DNA of 64,000 nucleotides. Source: Saprospiraceae bacterium (GTDB lineage: Bacteria; Bacteroidota; Bacteroidia; Chitinophagales; Saprospiraceae). A program made the translations under genes and the position numbers. This document shows, one piece after another, positions 62,587 through 64,000 of this stretch. Positions within the stretch are counted from its first letter, which is position 1; every line of letters starts with the position of its first letter. Under the pieces are notes generated by a model that was not told the DNA's origin, did not search any database, and was given only the letters and a program-made list of their open reading frames with translations. The stretch is taken from positions 1-64,000 of the forward strand of contig JARGNR010000008.1 of the NCBI GenBank assembly GCA_029212405.1, written 5' to 3'.

Positions 62587-62823
62587 ATGAAGCATAACTA
62601 CACTGAAAAAAAATTAATACAACTTATTTATGGTGAATGCGACATCTTCGATAGACTTGAGATGGAATATTCCTTAGAAAATAACTTGTGTCTTAAAGAA
62701 AATTATGACGAGCTTTACAAAGCATATAAGGCTCTTCCTAAAGTAAAATTCTCTCCAAAAAATTCCACAATTAACAACATCATTAGTTATGGAAATGGAA
62801 AATTGGAGACCGCCGCATGCTAA
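62587..62823 (+). CDS. small acidic/helical protein of unknown function
   Basis: 78 residues with no signal or TM segment. The opening KHNYTEKKLIQLIYGECD and the following LEMEYSLENNLCLKENYDELYKAYKAL look like the short cytosolic helical proteins of Bacteroidota that resemble N-terminal anti-sigma domains (YTEExLIxxIYGE). The tail KFSPKNSTINNIISYGNGK is also typical of that group. No sigma factor gene is adjacent. Function unknown; the resemblance is from memory. Confidence 0.6.
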   Translation: MKHNYTEKKLIQLIYGECDIFDRLEMEYSLENNLCLKENYDELYKAYKALPKVKFSPKNSTINNIISYGNGKLETAAC

Positions 62824-62840
62824 AATTATTTAGCACAAAG

Positions 62841-62877
62841 AAAAAAGACCTCATGCGATTGTATGAGGTCTTTTTTT
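62841..62877. terminator. bidirectional terminator
   Basis: AAAAGACCTCAT pairs perfectly with ATGAGGTCTTTT (62843-62854 with 62863-62874), extended by further A-T pairs, around an 8-base loop. A/T runs on both sides give it terminator character on both strands, serving the two convergent genes. Confidence 0.9.
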
Positions 62878-62880
62878 ATC

Positions 62881-63759
62881 TTATATTTTTACAAAAGAAA
62901 TAGTTGACGCCCCATCATCTGTAACAACTTGTAAAAAATATGTCCCAGCAACAAGAGTTTCTGTATTTATAAAAGGCTCAAAAGAATTTCCTATTTGAAT
63001 TACTTTTCCGAAAGGATTGATTATTTGATATTGAAAATCCGTCGAAATTCCTTCAAGATTAAAATGGGCGTACACTGGATTGGGTACAATATTAATATCT
63101 TCCACAGCTATTTGATTGGTAGAAACTAAAAAACAATCACTCGCATCTTGCCCTTTGTACAATAATTCAGAATTTTCGTAATAGCATCGTAGAGCCCAGT
63201 CTCCCTCGGGTGCATCACACAACAACCTTTGGCCCTCAAAGCCATGATTGATATCTCCAATTCCTTCAACCCAAATTGTTGTATTTAACCACCCAGAATC
63301 AATGCATTGTAAATAAATGGCCTTTCTTGTCGACCCATCCAACAGTTCGACATTATCCACTTCTGTGACCACAATAGTGTAATTATTTAAATAACTTATT
63401 AATGAATCTCCTACCTCCAATCCAAAATCAAAATATAATGCTTCTCCCACCGGCATATCATAAAAAAGAAACTCATTGTCATTTTCTGTTATGTACTTGT
63501 ATATCTTATCTCCTTCTTCTCGGAAATATCCATATACAGAGCCATCTTCTCCATCCATCGTATAGGATTGAAGCAAAGGATAGTACGTTTGACTTTCAAA
63601 ATTTTGGCCCTCCTCTCCAAAAAAATACCTTACAAAGAAGGGGGATTGACTTCCATCATCGTCAGTAATTTCTACATTCCATTGCTTGGTAAAAAGACTT
63701 TGACTTGAAAGGAAACTGATAAACGAAAAAAAGAATAAATAAGGTAAAAGTTTTTTCAT
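62881..63759 (-). CDS. secreted protein with T9SS type A sorting domain
   Basis: 292 residues from ATG 63759 with a signal peptide (about 1-20, MKKLLPYLFFFSFISFLSSQ). The middle part is beta-rich with aromatic strands (YFREEGDKIYKYITENDNEF, GLEVGDSLISYLNNYTIVV, TTIWVEGIGDINHGF). It has no recognised enzymatic motif; the EGIGDINHGFEG stretch recurs in Bacteroidota T9SS cargo proteins as I recall. The last 75 residues (NIVPNPVYAHFNLEGI, YQIINPFGKVIQIG, AGTYFLQVVTDDGAST) are a T9SS sorting domain, so it is a surface or secreted protein of unknown role. Confidence 0.85.
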   Translation of the reverse strand: MKKLLPYLFFFSFISFLSSQSLFTKQWNVEITDDDGSQSPFFVRYFFGEEGQNFESQTYYPLLQSYTMDGEDGSVYGYFREEGDKIYKYITENDNEFLFYDMPVGEALYFDFGLEVGDSLISYLNNYTIVVTEVDNVELLDGSTRKAIYLQCIDSGWLNTTIWVEGIGDINHGFEGQRLLCDAPEGDWALRCYYENSELLYKGQDASDCFLVSTNQIAVEDINIVPNPVYAHFNLEGISTDFQYQIINPFGKVIQIGNSFEPFINTETLVAGTYFLQVVTDDGASTISFVKI

Positions 63760-63795
63760 CGTTGTAATTTTTATGGTGATCAATAATCTTAGCAC

Positions 63796-64000
63796 ACATT
63801 CTATCCTTGCTTTTGATAATTAATATAAAATATTAAATCTTAGCATTCTTTGATATTTACACATAATGTTTTCTAATTACATTATTATCACTAACCTTGT
63901 GTTCGATAAGACAATCAATCTCTTGATATAGTGCAATAAAACAAGAGGGCATTACTATATATCCGATGGATTATGAAAGATATAATATCAACCACGCTTA
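63796..64000. other. terminal non-coding stretch
   Basis: AT-rich sequence with no supported gene. Two ATGs in different frames (63966 and 63973) stay open to the window edge on the plus strand, so a gene may begin here, but fewer than 12 codons are visible. No hairpin or promoter match was found. Confidence 0.4.

Noticed and set aside
1-64000. CRISPR arrays, tRNA or rRNA genes, insertion sequences, integrases and phage genes
   Set aside because: None was seen on reading both strands. The only tandem repeats are the proS-nadC element and codon repeats in the Ser/Arg-rich gene.

Overview
The window is AT-rich chromosomal DNA from a Bacteroidota bacterium. The evidence is the gene content: TonB-dependent receptors with carboxypeptidase-like N-terminal domains, a DUF4249 lipoprotein, a GldB gliding lipoprotein, two proteins ending in type IX secretion (T9SS) sorting domains, and DUF4230, DUF3127 and PorV/FadL-like proteins. 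Several genes also have the TAnnTTTG -7 element typical of this phylum. The overall flavour (T9SS, gliding, many secreted hydrolases, biased secreted proteins) suits a free-living, probably marine Saprospiria- or Flavobacteriia-like organism, but the sequence alone does not fix the class. No rRNA, tRNA, CRISPR array, insertion sequence, integrase or phage module was seen, so this looks like a core-genome region.

Layout. 1-8.5 kb, minus strand: a cut DUF4249 lipoprotein with its TonB-dependent receptor, a GNAT acetyltransferase with an SDR oxidoreductase, a fatty-acid desaturase, and DUF4230, DUF3108 and OmpA-like envelope proteins. 8.9-12.3 kb, plus strand: hflX and ligA, converging at a terminator on a FadL-type porin and an extremely biased secreted protein (Tyr/Asp, Trp/Asn/Arg, then Ser/Arg). 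15.3-17.8 kb: proS and nadC, separated by an unusual repeat-built hairpin. 17.8-20.5 kb, minus: an ECF sigma factor, a protein with a transmembrane helix and an outer-membrane-barrel-like C-terminus, and a lipoprotein; this looks like a trans-envelope anti-sigma system. 20.7-26.4 kb, minus: an S10 peptidase, a CocE-type hydrolase and a TonB-dependent receptor in one apparent operon.

26.7-35.4 kb, plus: a MacA-like adaptor, TolC, an ABC ATPase and two FtsX-type permeases, followed by an NtrC-type sigma-54 activator and a histidine kinase with almost no periplasmic loop. A sigma-54-like promoter sits 22 bases before the first gene. 35.4-47.9 kb mixes alaS, an M23 peptidase, a T9SS esterase, a duplicated-domain lipoprotein, and an M20 peptidase / DUF2891 / acyl-CoA thioesterase / small zinc-ribbon group. 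47.9-51.1 kb, minus: rodA, a SPOR protein, deoC, an overlooked 53-residue membrane protein and acpP. 51.3-56.4 kb: pyk, converging on DUF6787-like, gldB and DPP IV-type peptidase genes. 56.7-62.8 kb, plus: a TMTC-like glycosyltransferase with TPRs, an aldo/keto reductase, bifunctional ftcD, a Rieske protein and a small unknown. The window ends with a T9SS-sorted secreted protein.

Two multi-gene systems stand out: the sigma factor / putative dual-membrane anti-sigma / lipoprotein operon, and the ABC exporter with its own sigma-54 two-component system. Both look like envelope sensing circuits. Start codons were chosen by hand; several real genes appear to use GTG or TTG.
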